From: Clitopilus passeckerianus
Taxonomy: Eukaryota > Basidiomycota > Agaricomycetes > Agaricales > Entolomataceae
Assembly (NCBI GenBank): GCA_944990035.1
Contig: CALYLX010000156.1
Coordinates: 124,001 to 188,000 of the forward strand
DNA: 64,000 nucleotides
Reading direction: 5' to 3'
In this document: one piece after another, positions 37,041 to 48,700 of the stretch
Layout of the letters: each line of letters starts with the position of its first letter
Position numbering within the stretch: the first letter of the stretch is position 1
Translations under genes and position numbers: made by a program
Notes under the pieces: generated by a model
The model's database searches: none
Told to the model about the DNA's origin: nothing
The model's input: only the letters and a program-made list of their open reading frames with translations

Positions 37041-37460
37041 GCCCCCATATCACTGTATCAGCTACATCTCCAAGGCCAGCGTCTAATACAACAAGGTAGG
37101 CTATGGTCGTCTACGACCTGGAATGGTTCACTGGCAAGTTTTTGCCCAGTTTTCGGGAGACTTCGCCTGACCTGATGGATAGCAGGCGTCTGACGATTCC
37201 TACTACAACAACCATGTTGAAAATATACGGAACAAATGGGGTTAATCTTCAAGCTTCAACACTGGCACTGATAGGCACTCTGCTATCATTGGCTTCAAAT
37301 CAGCCCCCCATTGTCTGTCCGACCAACCCATTGCTTTGACGTGCCTCCGGGCAAAGCGGCAAGCCTCATGGTCTCTATCACCCCGACCCCTTTGTCCCTC
37401 TACCCTCCGAGACATGCAGCTCATCTTCGAGCTTGAAGGTGTCCTGGCCCAGTACGAAAC
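37041..37460 (+). repeat. diverged duplicated block, copy 2
   Basis: Partner of 34741-35170, immediately 5' of the SET gene. It conserves CTACGACCTGG, GGCTTCAAATCAGCC and CAGCTCATCTTCGAG, but its equivalent reading frame is interrupted. It is either a decayed gene or a displaced upstream exon region. Confidence 0.55.
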
Positions 37461-37590
37461 GAGGCGGATTGTTCTTAAAGTTACCTTAACGAATGGGTGG
37501 CATCACAACCTACCTCTACACAATCTCAACAGACGTCAATCCTTCGCCAGCGGCTTCACCATCTTCCCGAAAATTCTCCTCTGAAGGAAC

Positions 37591-39188
37591 ATGTCCAGGT
37601 TTGACCTCTGTTCTCTATATCCCCACCCCTTCCCGGTTGGCGCTCTCAGACCTCACACCAATGTCGCAGCGTCAGCCATACCTCCACCTGAGGTCTGCCG
37701 CCGGATGAACGCCCAAGTCAGAGCCAACAATGCGCTCAACAGGCCCACATTTGATTATACAGGCCATGTCGCAAGTCGGTCATACACAACCCGCTCCCTC
37801 GACTTCGGTCCAAGCCATTTCGTCGGCGCCGCATTGCTCGATAAAGGGGTAGCAGGCCTACTCCCTCCTACATTCCTCAAACCTCCCTCACCTCTATATC
37901 CGCCTCACAAAGCATACGGGATATCCCTGGCTGAGGGCAAGGAAAAAGGGTTCGGCTTGTTCAGCTTGCGGGAGTTTAAGGTTGGCGACTTGATCATGGT
38001 GGAACACCCGCTTCTCGTGGTGCCCTATCTCATCGGATTGCCTTCTCCACATGGCGATGTGTTTGCTGCGCTGTGTGAGCAGCTGCAGCCTGAGGCAAAG
38101 AGGCAGTTGCTGGGGTTATCATCAAATGGACATCCAAGATGTGCTCGGCCAGGAGCCGACGAAGACGACGAATATCCCTATGACCCTCCGAGTGGCCTTC
38201 TGGAAGACATCATCAACACGAACGCGATAAGCGTAGAGCTGCATACCCCGGCGCATATTTATGTTGGGACAAACACGGAGTTGGAGGTTCACAGGGCCAT
38301 ATTCCTTCACGGGAGTAGGTTGAATCATAGGTCAGCCACTTTCTCCTCGTTTTCAGTCTCAGCTTGCTAACGCTTGATATTTTTTCTTTCAGTTGCTCTC
38401 CAAACGCTCGCTGGACCTGGTCTAAAGAATCCTTTTCGTTCTCCCTAACGGCCCTCCGACCCATCCTAGCGGGTGAAGAAATAACGATCTCGTACATGCC
38501 TTCCCTCTTGACGTACCCCTACCACAAACGGCAGGCCTACCTCCAGGAGAAATTCGGCTTCACATGCTGCTGCTCGCACTGTCTGCGAACCACCCGATCC
38601 CCAAGTCGGAGGAGGAGAAGTGACGAAGCCCGGTCCTGGCTACATACCTTTCTCGGACCTGGAGAACGAGAAACGTGGAGCAAACTACCGAATAGGCACA
38701 GGTCAAGACCCAACTTCGAAGACTGGTGTTTCGACCCCGACGTGAAAGACTATACTTTGATCAAACACCACCTCTTCACCCTGTCCCTCATCGAACAGGA
38801 GGGCCTGCAGATACTAGGAGTGGTGGAGCACCTGGAGGCTCTGGTTATGTGTTACGGCGCCCTGGCGGAGGTTAGGGAGTTCAGGTATTGGGTTAGGAGG
38901 TTGAGGGGTGAGAAGAGGAGGTTTGGGATTGCAGGAGTTGTACTCGGTGCGTGTGAGGACGGCGGATACGGTGATGCTGAATCGGGATTTGGAAGGACGA
39001 AGTTGGGGAGGAAGGAGGAGGACCTGGCGTTCTTGTTGTGGTTGTCGAATCCCCTGGAGTTTCCCGCGTGGGGGTGGAGAGTTAGAAGGATAACCCGGAT
39101 GATTAGTGAATCTCTGCAGGGAGAGGGGTCTGGACGGCGGAGAGGGAGCCATATTTGTGGCAAGAACTCACGGCCGGGGGCATGCTGA
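37591..39188 (+). CDS. SET-domain protein (putative lysine methyltransferase)
   Basis: Two exons (37591-38330, 38393-39188) give 511 residues. The SET core is recognisable: KGFGLFSLREFKVGDLIMVE, the split insertion with NTNAISVELHTPAHIYVGTN, the catalytic motif RLNHSCSPNARW formed exactly across the intron (AG|T), then EEITISYMPSLLTYPYHKRQ and the post-SET Cys cluster FGFTCCCSHCL. This layout fits fungal SET proteins of the SMYD/SET5-like type, without an evident MYND finger. The start is the first ATG of the frame, and homology of the N-terminal 80 residues to the decayed copy at 9560-10420 supports its being coding. The last 30 codons are Arg/Gly-rich and unlike the family, so the 3' end may hide a frame break. 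Confidence 0.85.
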
Positions 39189-39935
39189 TAGGTATTAGGT
39201 GCCTGGACGACTCTTTGTTCGCATATTACTCTTGGGGCTCATTAAATTATCTTGTAGATTGTCCGCACCCCTTCAATTGTACGACTTATACGTGCCGTGG
39301 AAATAGATCTGTCTTTCTGTGACGATATTTTGGGTGTAAGGAATGGTTCTGGTCCCCCGACGGCGATTGCCGAAGAGGAGTTCTTGCGTCGTTTTGGCGT
39401 ATAAACTCGCAACCTATCCTTTCTCTTGAAATCCTTTGGCACATTCGTATTCGTTCGAGTCACCAGGTGCCGGGATGAAATCTTTGCCCTCAGCTCTTTA
39501 GACCTGTGACCAATTGAATGTTGTCTATCCTTCTGTCGGACTCCTACTACCATACGATGGTTTGCGGATCGCAGAAACATTTCTAGCGGAAACCGCTGGT
39601 AAAAGATCTCCGGAAACCAAATCTGATCGAGTACAGTACTGGATCTAAACCAGCTGCCACCATGGCCGATGCTGAGCGCCTATGGCACGATGCCGAGCCC
39701 ACCGCAAGCGCTTCCGTACCCATTGACCAGTCTCGTGTTCAATCGTCCCTGGCCTAAACAGTAAACCTCAGGCCAGGTACTGCTGTTCTGTCTGGTTTCT
39801 TGTCTAATCTGTATCCCGGATCGAAGTTTACATCTCGCAGTCTTGTACCTCACTTTTGGAGCATTGGCCCCATCGGGGTAGGCGCTGCTATAAATTCCCA
39901 ACACTCCTGCGAAGGGCATAATTTTCCCTCCTCCC
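39189..39935. other. intergenic, one basic open frame
   Basis: A 112-codon ATG frame on the minus strand (39580-39242) is rich in Arg, Lys and Ser with no motif. I do not call it a gene. It probably also holds the promoter of the beta-trefoil gene. Confidence 0.4.
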
Positions 39936-40519
39936 ATGACTCTCCCAAGCTCAGAATACTACATTGAAAGCGTAAAATTCATTCTAGCGGCTCTGATACC
40001 GGCGAGTGGCTCAGCCTATGCACCCGTCACCATGTCGGATTGGGTCTGTGAAGATGATCAGATGGTAAGCCTACTAATTACACTCTTGATTCCTCTCACT
40101 GATGACAGAGGCAGTGGTTCGTCAGGAGAAAGGATGATGGAACAAACACCATCAGAAACGCCGCTTTTCCTGACGAAAACCCAGCCTATGCTATAGTGTC
40201 GAAGGACGAGAACGACGAACCAGTCGTTCGTGGAAGAACGGCTTACCGCTGGAACTTGAAGCGTCGAGAATCAGATGGAGCATATATGTACCAGCACCTC
40301 GTTGTCCTCTCTCTTTTCATCATCGCTGACTGTACCGTAAAAGGGTTCTGTCAGGTTGCGAAGGTTTTGCCGGGCAAGCTCTGAGTGACCAAACGGTTTT
40401 TCGGCCCTTGTTCGACAGCTACTCAGAAAACTGACCCCGTAGTACGGATATTCTTGAGGATAGCGAGGCCAGATGAATCAGCACAGTGGTTCAAATTTCG
40501 CAAACCGCCAGCAAGATAA
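39936..40519 (+). CDS. beta-trefoil protein (protease-inhibitor I66 or ricin-B-like), one frame break
   Basis: A cytosolic-type protein without signal peptide. Exons are 39936-40064 (MTLPSSEYYIESVKFILAAL), 40109-40287 (RQWFVRRKDDGTNTIRNAAF, TAYRWNLKRRESDGAY) and 40344-40519. The three repeating units with xYxIxSV, QWFVRR...TNTIRN and AQWFKFRKP motifs are characteristic of mushroom beta-trefoils, such as the cospin-type serine protease inhibitors (MEROPS I66) or ricin-B-like lectins. About 160 residues fits. In the third exon the frame closes at a TGA after an A run (40427-40430) that is one base longer than the frame needs. Beyond it the family frame resumes and ends at the TAA at 40519. Which subfamily it belongs to is uncertain. 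Confidence 0.55.
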
Positions 40520-41751
40520 GTGCCTCTGGCCTGAAATTTGGGATCTCCCATGGACAGGAGGTCTACGGACAGATCATGAATGTGGATTCAGATCAAATTC
40601 AGATGTATTTCACGTAAACGGTGTGATGAAATTATATGAATCTGTTGAGGAAAGAAGACTGCTCAGAGCCCGAGGCGGGTTCAGATCAGTCATTTCATGA
40701 AGTCTCCGAATTGTATTGCTTGCATTACCAATTGAAAGAACAACAACAATGGATGCTCTTTGCTTCCATTGACCTCGAATGAAAGAGCCATCAGATCCCC
40801 TCGGAGGGTGACATAAGAGAACTTGACAAAGTGACAACGTATAAGATTGAAACCGCATAATTCGGAAACTCTGGTGACATGGCCTCTACTACTCTGTAAC
40901 GCAAACACCTTGTAACTGCTCGAGGGGAAAGTTGCGGTGGTATGCTCCATATATGTTGTCCGATCTCCCAATGTACCCCGACTAAAGCTAATTCCTCGTT
41001 CTCCCTTGCGCAGGACCAATTGGGGAGGGTGAAGGAGTCGCAATCTCCTTCAGTCGTACCTCAAGGATACAGGCGTATTTCCCATTGCAAGAGCTATTTT
41101 TCACCTAGCGAAGTGCCGCCCGAAGACCAGAATCTCTGTTCTCGGGGAGATCCAGGAGTGAGCGGGGAAACACTTCCTCTCGTTCCTCCAACCCACAACC
41201 GGCTCACCTTATCTCGATACACCTCGAGGATCTAGATGGCAATGCACCAGCATCCGCCACACCGAACTCGCTACCATCGATGGATTGGACAAGATGCTCA
41301 AGCCCGTCCGAGGATGAGCCTAATTCTATCATCTCTGAACCTCGACCGAGGGCAGGTCACCTACCTGATTAAGGCTGTGCTGAAGAAAGCTTGAAGGCGA
41401 TGAAGTCGCACCCCCTGCTTCTATGTCAATCATCTCGTTGATCCATCATCACCGGACGACATTGACCTCCTGGGTGACAACTGGACCTCTCTTCTCTCTA
41501 CAAGTTTCACCACTCAGCTTTGTGAACGCCGTCGATACGGAGCGTGATTGCTGCGATCATGCTTTCCAGGTGTCTTATCTTGATAGGTTGGCTCGTCATT
41601 GCAGCCAGGACTGATAACGTCGAACCGTGCTGAAAGGTTTTTCGAATGGAGTTCGGTGGAATGAGTCAGCAGGAATGGGATGCTATATATACCAAGCATC
41701 TTTGTCGCCATCTCAGGCCGGCATAGCCGCCTTCGACTGCATCGCGCAGCT
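40520..41751. other. intergenic, no gene seen
   Basis: Frames at 40610-41043 minus and 40942-41235 plus overlap on opposite strands and have no motifs. The upstream region of the seven-helix gene E lies at the right end. Confidence 0.45.
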
Positions 41752-43155
41752 ATGCAAACCTTCGGTGATGTTCGAGATCCTCTAGGCGGGGGGATGGTCA
41801 CGACCTGGGCATTCGGAGGCTCTGATCTTCTTTGGCACGTCGTGTATTGTGTACTTGCCGGTAAGCTAAACCTCTAACCAACTTGGGCTGTCCTCTCCTC
41901 TGACACCCGCTCACCATGACGAACCACAGGTTTCTCGCTCGGGCTTCTAGGCGTTCTTTCATACATGATGTGGTTCGTTTCAAACTCTCGGGTTCCCGTC
42001 CAACTGAGCACTGATGAGACCTAACGGGACCAGGCGCCGCTCAAGTCGAACAACCGCTACCTGGATGTTCTTCCTAGCGTCGGCACTGAGTCTGATACTG
42101 CTAAGCTGGATCTGCCTCATGCTGGTCTTCTTCCGCTCTCGGAACTTTAGCTGGTATATCTGCAAAAGGTTTCGGTGGTCGGAGACTTCCGATGGAATAT
42201 CACCTTGTTCTGGGATTCTGGGGCTCACGTATGATCATCGATACGCGGACGTTCTGTGGATGCCCGCAGAGGTATTCCAGGTTTCCTTGGTAAGTCATCT
42301 ATTATCTGTAGACCGACCTGCTCTCAATCCTACGCGGCTCCTGAAGATTGTGTTTAGTGATGGTGCGATCACCTATCGAGCTATCGTCCTTGCTCAGCGC
42401 CAATTCCATCGAATTGCTCTGGGGACGTTATGGGTTGCTGGTGCCTGTATGTTTCTCCGATTTAAACCCCCAGTGCTCTCGACATCTCATGAAGTGTGTA
42501 TTCCAATCCAGTGATCGGCGCTCTTACTCTTATCGCTAATATCTACCACCTCGGAAACACTTACGACGAACAAGAAAGAAGCGCGCTGTCTCTCTCACTT
42601 GCATTCATTTCCTGGTCGCTTTTGTGTAACGTCGTGGCTACTGGGTCCCTAGGACTCACATTCTGGTAACAAGCCTGTAAATATCCTCACATCCAGATAT
42701 AAGCTGACGGACATGGGTTTTGTGCATGTAGGAACTTCAGAAGGCACCAGATCGAAGTTGTAGGCGGTAGGCTTCCACAAATGTCAGCTCCGTTGCAAGT
42801 TCTCGCTGTGCTTCTGGAGTCTGGAACGGCTTATTGTTTTTGCCAGGTTCGTTTACTGCTACCGGCGATTGCTCAGATTTGAAGGCTTATAGCCCTAATC
42901 TGAATGTAGATTCTATACATAGGGCTTTTTTACGGAATATATTCGTTCCAGGAAAGGGGAGTCGTACAGACACTGTTTACTGGGATTTCCGTGAGTGAGC
43001 ACTTTTGGGAATTCTATAGGCATACTAAGTCCTGACACTGACAGGGTATATATCCCGCGTTCGTCTTTCTCGTAATCAACGTACAAGCACTTCGTAGTAA
43101 CGGAAACTACATGGTAGTTCTCGGTAAAATCACATTGAGGAGTGAGGATGTGTAG
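41752..43155 (+). CDS. seven-helix membrane protein, divergent fifth member (E)
   Basis: Eight exons (41752-41860, 41930-41972, 42034-42289, 42347-42446, 42512-42665, 42732-42846, 42910-42990, 43045-43155) join to 322 residues with all phases consistent. Helices are near GFSLGLLGVLSYMMW, WMFFLASALSLILLSWICL, the SDGAITYRAIVLAQRQ segment, ALIGALTLIANIYHLG, LCNVVATGSLGLTFW, VLAVLLESGTAYCFCQ and GIYPAFVFLVINVQALRS. The LESGTAY...CQ|IL and IS|GIYPAF junctions match LIESGCVYGIIQ| and |GLYPAF of tandem copies A-D in both position and phase, so this is a distant relative. The RAIVLA and ESG motifs are typical of Agaricomycete seven-helix families of unknown ligand. The start is the ATG before QTFGDVRDPLGGG; an extra 5' exon is possible. 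Confidence 0.75.
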
Positions 43156-43601
43156 GATACATGAATGTACCTTCAAGGTCGAAGGAAAATCGCGTTTAGT
43201 AGGTGCCGTAGAATAGGTCGTATTTCCTATTAACATGTCTTAGTATCGTAGCCTCAGAATGAAGTAATAGAATATTTGGCGATCGAATTTGGATACAATG
43301 TAGGATGTCAATAAAATGGAACTGAACTGCCGAAGAATCTGTGTATTCCGAAGAGGCGAGGAGGGAGCGGCTTGTGGTATAAGCCGAGCATCATACAATC
43401 TACATCTAAACAAGGGCGTAAAGGCCCAAGATAGATGGAAGAAGCGGGAGACAGGACCCTACGGTATAGAACCAGTTGTTCAGCAGTTATGTGAACTCAA
43501 TGGCTTTGTCGCAAGTCATGTCATGAATTTTACCTCAGTGAATTAGATAAGCCAAGTGACCACTCATCCGAAATACATTTCTCCACTCCAGAACAAGCAG
43601 G
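43156..43601. other. intergenic upstream of the APH-like gene
   Basis: It follows the stop of gene E and precedes the APH-like ATG. No feature other than short frames. Confidence 0.45.
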
Positions 43602-44995
43602 ATGTCAATTACGATGACCACGCCAGACCATCTCTCACCCTCCCCCTCGCCGTCTTCTTCTGTTCCGTCATTCGTCCGCCAAATAGATCTCGAAGCGGTT
43701 GGGTCTTTAGCCACGGCTGTACGTTACCGTACCACATCACTCCTCGTGTCCTGCACTGTTGGGCCTACTCCGAAATTAGGGGCCTTTAACGTTGTCTGGT
43801 TCATAGACTTCACGGATGAAGTCCATTGGGCCTTCCGGACCCCTATAGCAGACTGGATCCCCTCACTTGAAAAGCGCTTGCGATCAGACATAGCCAGCAT
43901 GCAATTTATTCAAACCCGCACGAAAATTCCTATTCCTCACATCCACGACTTCTCGGTGACCACCGAAAATGCCATTGGTCGCCCGTATATTATTATGGAG
44001 CGTGTAAAAGGCACTCAACTCTGCAAAAGGTGGTTCGATCCGTCGTGGTTCACCGAGGAACGGCGAAGGACCGTATTTCGATCCATTATCTCCTCCATGT
44101 GCCAACTGAAGGAATTCGAGTTTCCCGCCATTGGAAGCCTTGAATATGACCTCAACACGGACTCTCACTCCGTGGGCCCCTTACTGCCCTCGTTTGAGGA
44201 TCTTGCCGAAGGAGACTATACTGAAGCAGGACCATATTACACTGTGCACGCATATCTACAGGACGGCATCTCCAGGCAAATGTCTTCCGGGTCCACTAAA
44301 GATGAAAAAGTTTCCCTTTCACTGCTCCGCTTATTGCTGGGAGCCTCCCCGATGATACTCTCGACCGACCTCCATTCGTCCTTTCGATGCCGGATTTCAA
44401 TTACCAGAATATCTTTGTCGACGAGGATGGGAACGTGACGGGTCTGATTGACTGGGACGGAATGATTGTTGGGCCAAGGCAGAGTGGGTATGCGAGGTAT
44501 CCAGGATGGATTACGAGGGATTGGGATCCGTTGATGCACAGGTGGCCTGAAGAGGAAGAGGCGGCGGGGGGGAGTCAAGATGAGGGTGAGGGCAGGGTCG
44601 GGGATGGGGATGGGGGTGGGGATGGGAAGGATTTAGATGTTGACGATCCATCAACTTCATGTTCACCTCTGGACCCTCCCCGCCATCCTCCCACTCGCGA
44701 AGAATTAGAAGAAGACTCTCCAGCAACTCTTCATGCCTTTCGTGAGGAATATCTCTCAATATTCGCAGAGATGGATCCCACCTCTGCACTCTACACCCGT
44801 CAATCCCACATTCTCGAAGCTCTAGAGATCGCTATCGGGTCACCGTACTGCAGGGGTCATATTCTTGACAGATTGTCCAAGTATGTCTTTGGGACGAATG
44901 AGTTTGGTGAGAGAATCTCATGTTGGAGCCTTGAAGAAGGGATCGGGGAGGGGGAATGGGTTAAGGAGGTAAACATCATGTCCCCAATACAGTAA
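43602..44995 (+). CDS. aminoglycoside-phosphotransferase-fold protein (one-base frame break)
   Basis: This belongs to the APH/choline-kinase-like family that is strongly expanded in fungi; most members have unknown substrates. Frame 1 (43602 to about 44340) carries the N lobe with FIDFTDEVHWAFRTPIADW, then KIPIPHIHDFS and GRPYIIMERVKGTQL. Frame 2 (to 44995) carries the catalytic and metal-binding parts FVLSMPDFNYQNIFVDEDGN and VTGLIDWDGMIVGPRQ. The shift lies near 44336-44341, where one G appears to be missing in TTGCTGGGAG; restoring the register needs one base. An Asp/Gly-rich insert (about 44590-44640, GDGDGGGDGKD) follows the Trp-rich loop. Both halves are otherwise clean, so this may be a sequencing indel and not a pseudogene. 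The catalytic loop Asp-x4-Asn is present. Confidence 0.75.
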
Positions 44996-45106
44996 CAGAT
45001 AAAGCAGCATATATAAATCGGGCCCTGCATACAGGCTACAAGAACTCTAAATGACGTATCCCATAATAGACTAAATCGTGAACACCAGGGTGAGCCACAC
45101 GTCTGT

Positions 45107-45680
45107 CTACTGAGCAACCTGGGTAATAACAAAAGTGGCAGCTTGATTTCCAATCGTAGCCGAAACGTGGAAATGAAAAACCGCTTCCTTTCCATCTTTA
45201 TCCTTCCCTTTATAAGACAAGGAAGACCTAATAGAATTCCCTTCACGCGTAGCAGCGTCATATCCAGCCTCGGCAGAGTTGGACTGGACGACAGCGACTT
45301 TGCATGCACCATTCCATGGGTTGGTCCATCCCTGGAAGAACTCAGGTTGATAAAACTCGAGCGACACCAGAATAATACTTACGAGAGCAAAATCCCACCT
45401 AACATCTGCCCCAAGGCCGGCAGAGAACGCGTTGCCTCCAGAAACACCAGTCCACAAAGTCCCATCTCCATTGCATCCCGAGAACTCCAACAAGGAGAAC
45501 GAGGAAACAGGGCTATTGGGGTTGGTCCAGTAACGACCGGAGCTGAACTAGCTACCTTTTAAAGTGATAGGGAGCTGTGTTGCGTTCTTGAGGACGCAGT
45601 GGACCCAGCGGGCCTTGCCACGCAGGCCATCAGAAGGCAATGGGGAAGGTATCTTGACGGTCTACAAGACATGCGGCTAC
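45107..45680 (-). pseudogene. beta-sandwich, actinoporin/fruit-body-lectin-fold-like gene with internal stop
   Basis: The minus strand encodes a compact Trp/Gly-rich beta protein: RWVHCVLKNATQLPITL, then YWTNPNSPVSS, an EFSGCNGDGTLWTGVSGG strand, GLGADVRWDFAL and, after an intron (GTAAGT...TTCCAG), GWTNPWNGACKVAVV, ending FVITQVAQ. The order of strands and the TGVSGG...VRWDFAL...NPWNGACKV pattern resembles the fold shared by actinoporin-like and fungal fruit-body lectin proteins, but the similarity is loose. An in-frame TAG at 45550-45548 divides the first and second parts; the frame is identical on both sides, so it is a substitution. The 5' exon is not found and the Helitron coding region ends 50 bases away, so the gene may have lost its start to that insertion. 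Confidence 0.45.
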
Positions 45681-45732
45681 GCCGTCACCTCTGTAATACA
45701 TTCACAATTTTCTCAGGTATTCGATTTTCGAG

Positions 45733-48700
45733 TTACAATAGTAGGTCCCTGTATACTACATTAGATACTTCGGACGTATCTTCGTTATCATATGATATGC
45801 CTGGGCGGTCAGGGAGCAATGTACGGGAGTTTTCTCGATGACGTACTCTGGACAATGCTGTATATAATTGACCATGGGAGAAAACTGCAGTGCGAAGATC
45901 AATAACGGTGCGGTCTAATGTCAAACCAACGCAACCGTGATAAGTTGTTGCATAGGCAAGTCGGAGTGGAAACTGAATACATATTACCGTCCAACTGGTC
46001 CACTGTGGAGTGAATTCAAATCTGATGCGGGGAATGGCGACAGACTCTCCCAGTTGGCTCGTGTTATTGTTGATAATCCGAATGCAAACAACCCGGCGGC
46101 TGAGGCTTTCAATAATGACACGGGCATTCTTGACCAAACCCTTTCGGACATTCATGTTGCGCATAATGACGCAGATAGCCCCTACTTTGAGTGTTAACCG
46201 ATGAGGAGGAACTCCATTGGAAGTGAGTTGGGAGAGCATTTCGGCTGAAACTTCGTCAGCACCGGTGGGCTCAAGAAGCGTAGACTCTTTTTCCTTGATG
46301 GAATTTGTTGATAGGTACGTCACTAAATAGATGTTAGCCACCATTCTCTCGTAGCATCAGCAATAATTGTAGTTCATCTTACTTTTATTCCCTGGCAATT
46401 TCTTCAGGATCTTTTCATTGAATTCGTCGACATAGCGGTTCTTCGGGGTGAGTAAGGCTCGAGAGAGGCAGAGCGGAGGATCATTGAGGATTTCGGGGGG
46501 GAACAGAAAGGTGATTGCATCATTAATAGATGTCAAGCGACCAAGGATACTCAAGTCTGCTTGTGTATGATGGTAGTCTTCCCCGATGGCGTCAACTAAA
46601 TTTGTATATTCAGGATCGGCCGCAGAACGATGGGGGTGGTGAAGTGATGAGGTAGCGAATGACGGCCAGAGATGGGATGATTTAATTGATGCAAGTAATG
46701 CTGGTGTTGGTCCTTGGCCTCGGACAACAGGTGCTACCTGTCGGAAATCACCCAAACCGATGAACGGAATCCCTCCGAATGGTTTTGACGACCCAGTGAT
46801 AGCCTGGCAGATCTCGTCTGTACACTCAACAGCAGATTTATTAGCACTGGCCAATTCTTCCCACAGAATCATGCTGGCGGCATTGATAAGGTCTGCTCGA
46901 TAGGTGTGGGGCTTGATTAGCGATACAATGTTTGCATTCTCCTGTTCTATTGGGTTAAAGGCTTGACATTACTCAATCAGAAAATCTTCCCAACCTCGTT
47001 AACTGGTATCCTGAATAGGTTGTGCGCAGTTCTGCCGCGTTCGTGTAATGATGCTGCCAGGGCACTTGTTCCAACGGCTAACACAATCTTGCTTTCGCTT
47101 CGTAATTTGCAGCAGAGAGCATCCGCAAGAAAAGTTTTGCCACGGCCAGGTCTACCTTCAATGAAAAAGGCATTGGAGGTGGTTCGAGAGGCTGTTTTTG
47201 CTTGGTTATAGAGCGCGTAGTAGAGTTCTTGTTGCTCTGTGTTCATGGATGAAATCATATTTTCAGCACGTTCCAGAAGTTCGGGTCGTCGGCCGTCAAA
47301 GGCTTCTTTCTCGGTGAGCACTTCAGGTGACCGTTCACTTGGTTCTGGAAGTCCAAAATCAGTTAGCACGCGACTGCTGTCCTCGATAGCGTGTTCAATA
47401 TCAATGAGTGCTCGATCATCAGCACACTCTTGAGAGGATGATCGAGCAAGGTAATCAAGGGACAAATGTTCATGAAATTGTTCCCAGAGCGGATGGGCGG
47501 CATAGCCTTCGAGGATGATGCGTGAAAAGAGGAAACGGAGTTGCGAAGGAGGCATGCACATGGTAACAGCCTCCTCGAGAGCAAAACGCCCTTCATCCAT
47601 CGTAGAGAACAAACCAAGTTGGACTGCAGCATCCTGGAAGGATGGATAGACTTGACCGTCAATGGTTCGTATTTCTTTGAAGGATCTGGTTGGTCGATCC
47701 ATGAGAAGACATCGAAGATAGAAGAGTTCTCCGGCTGAGGGGTTGACGTAGTCTATTCGACCAACAACTGGCCTGTTGCTACGGCGAAGTCTGATTTTCT
47801 GTCGTGAGGCACCTGATATTGGTTCTTCAAGGTATTCGTCATTGGCGAGGTGATCGCGGCCATGGTAGGGGTATATGCAGACTTTCTGGTAATACTCCAA
47901 AAATAACATGTCATTGAAGATGGGGTCGTGTGGACGGTGGAAATAACGAATGAGTTTGGAAGCAGATGAGCCATCTTTCCCAAACTGAGCAAGATTAGCT
48001 CCAGGTAGGTGAACATAGAGGCGCTTAACAGCAGGGGATTTCGTTGTTGTGTTGTAGCCAAAGATTCTGAAAACACCTTCGGGAGCTGATGCATATCGGC
48101 CTTCTGAACGATCTCGTGCTTCATCCACATTTGGTCGCTGGTCTTCACTGGATTCGATCGAGAACTGAGCATGATCAGGACCTTTGAATAGGTACTTGTA
48201 GAGATACATGAACACAGTAACTGTGAAGGAGACGTCGACGAAGATATGGCAGTCGAGTTCTTGGATGAGTTCGGGGATATGCGACGCAATCCAGCACTCT
48301 TCTTCTGTCAGGCACTTGAAATGCACCCTTCCTTCATCGTCAACCCAAGTAGATGGTGTAATTGGATGAGGAAAGCCATATATACAGCGGTTTCCACGGT
48401 TGCAGCGACTATTCTCCCTCGTCAAATGATCCATCCCATGAGTCATATACTTCTTAACTTTGTTTCGCAGGGTTGGGTTGTCTTTCGGAAGCTCTTGAGT
48501 GATTATCGTGTCAATTTTTGCAATAGGTACGTCGTTCTCCATCTGGGTTGCTGTTCAGTACTTTAAATCTGGTTAAGTTGGAAACGGCGTACATACCTTC
48601 ATAACAATGTGAGCGTGAGGAAGACCGCGTTTCTGGAACTCGATCACTTTGATGATGTAGAGGATGTTCCCAAACTTCGTTTCAAGCAACTTCATGAGGC

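Noticed and set aside
39242..39580. 112-codon basic ORF antisense downstream of the SET gene
   Set aside because: Has an ATG but no motif, introns or homology to anything I recognise; could be chance.
45640..45733. Helitron 3' hairpin (CGGC-GTA-GCCG near 45670)
   Set aside because: A small hairpin exists but no CTRR followed by T at the right distance, so I do not place the terminus there.
45937..48566. Plus-strand frames across the Helitron
   Set aside because: Shadows of the Rep/helicase exons.
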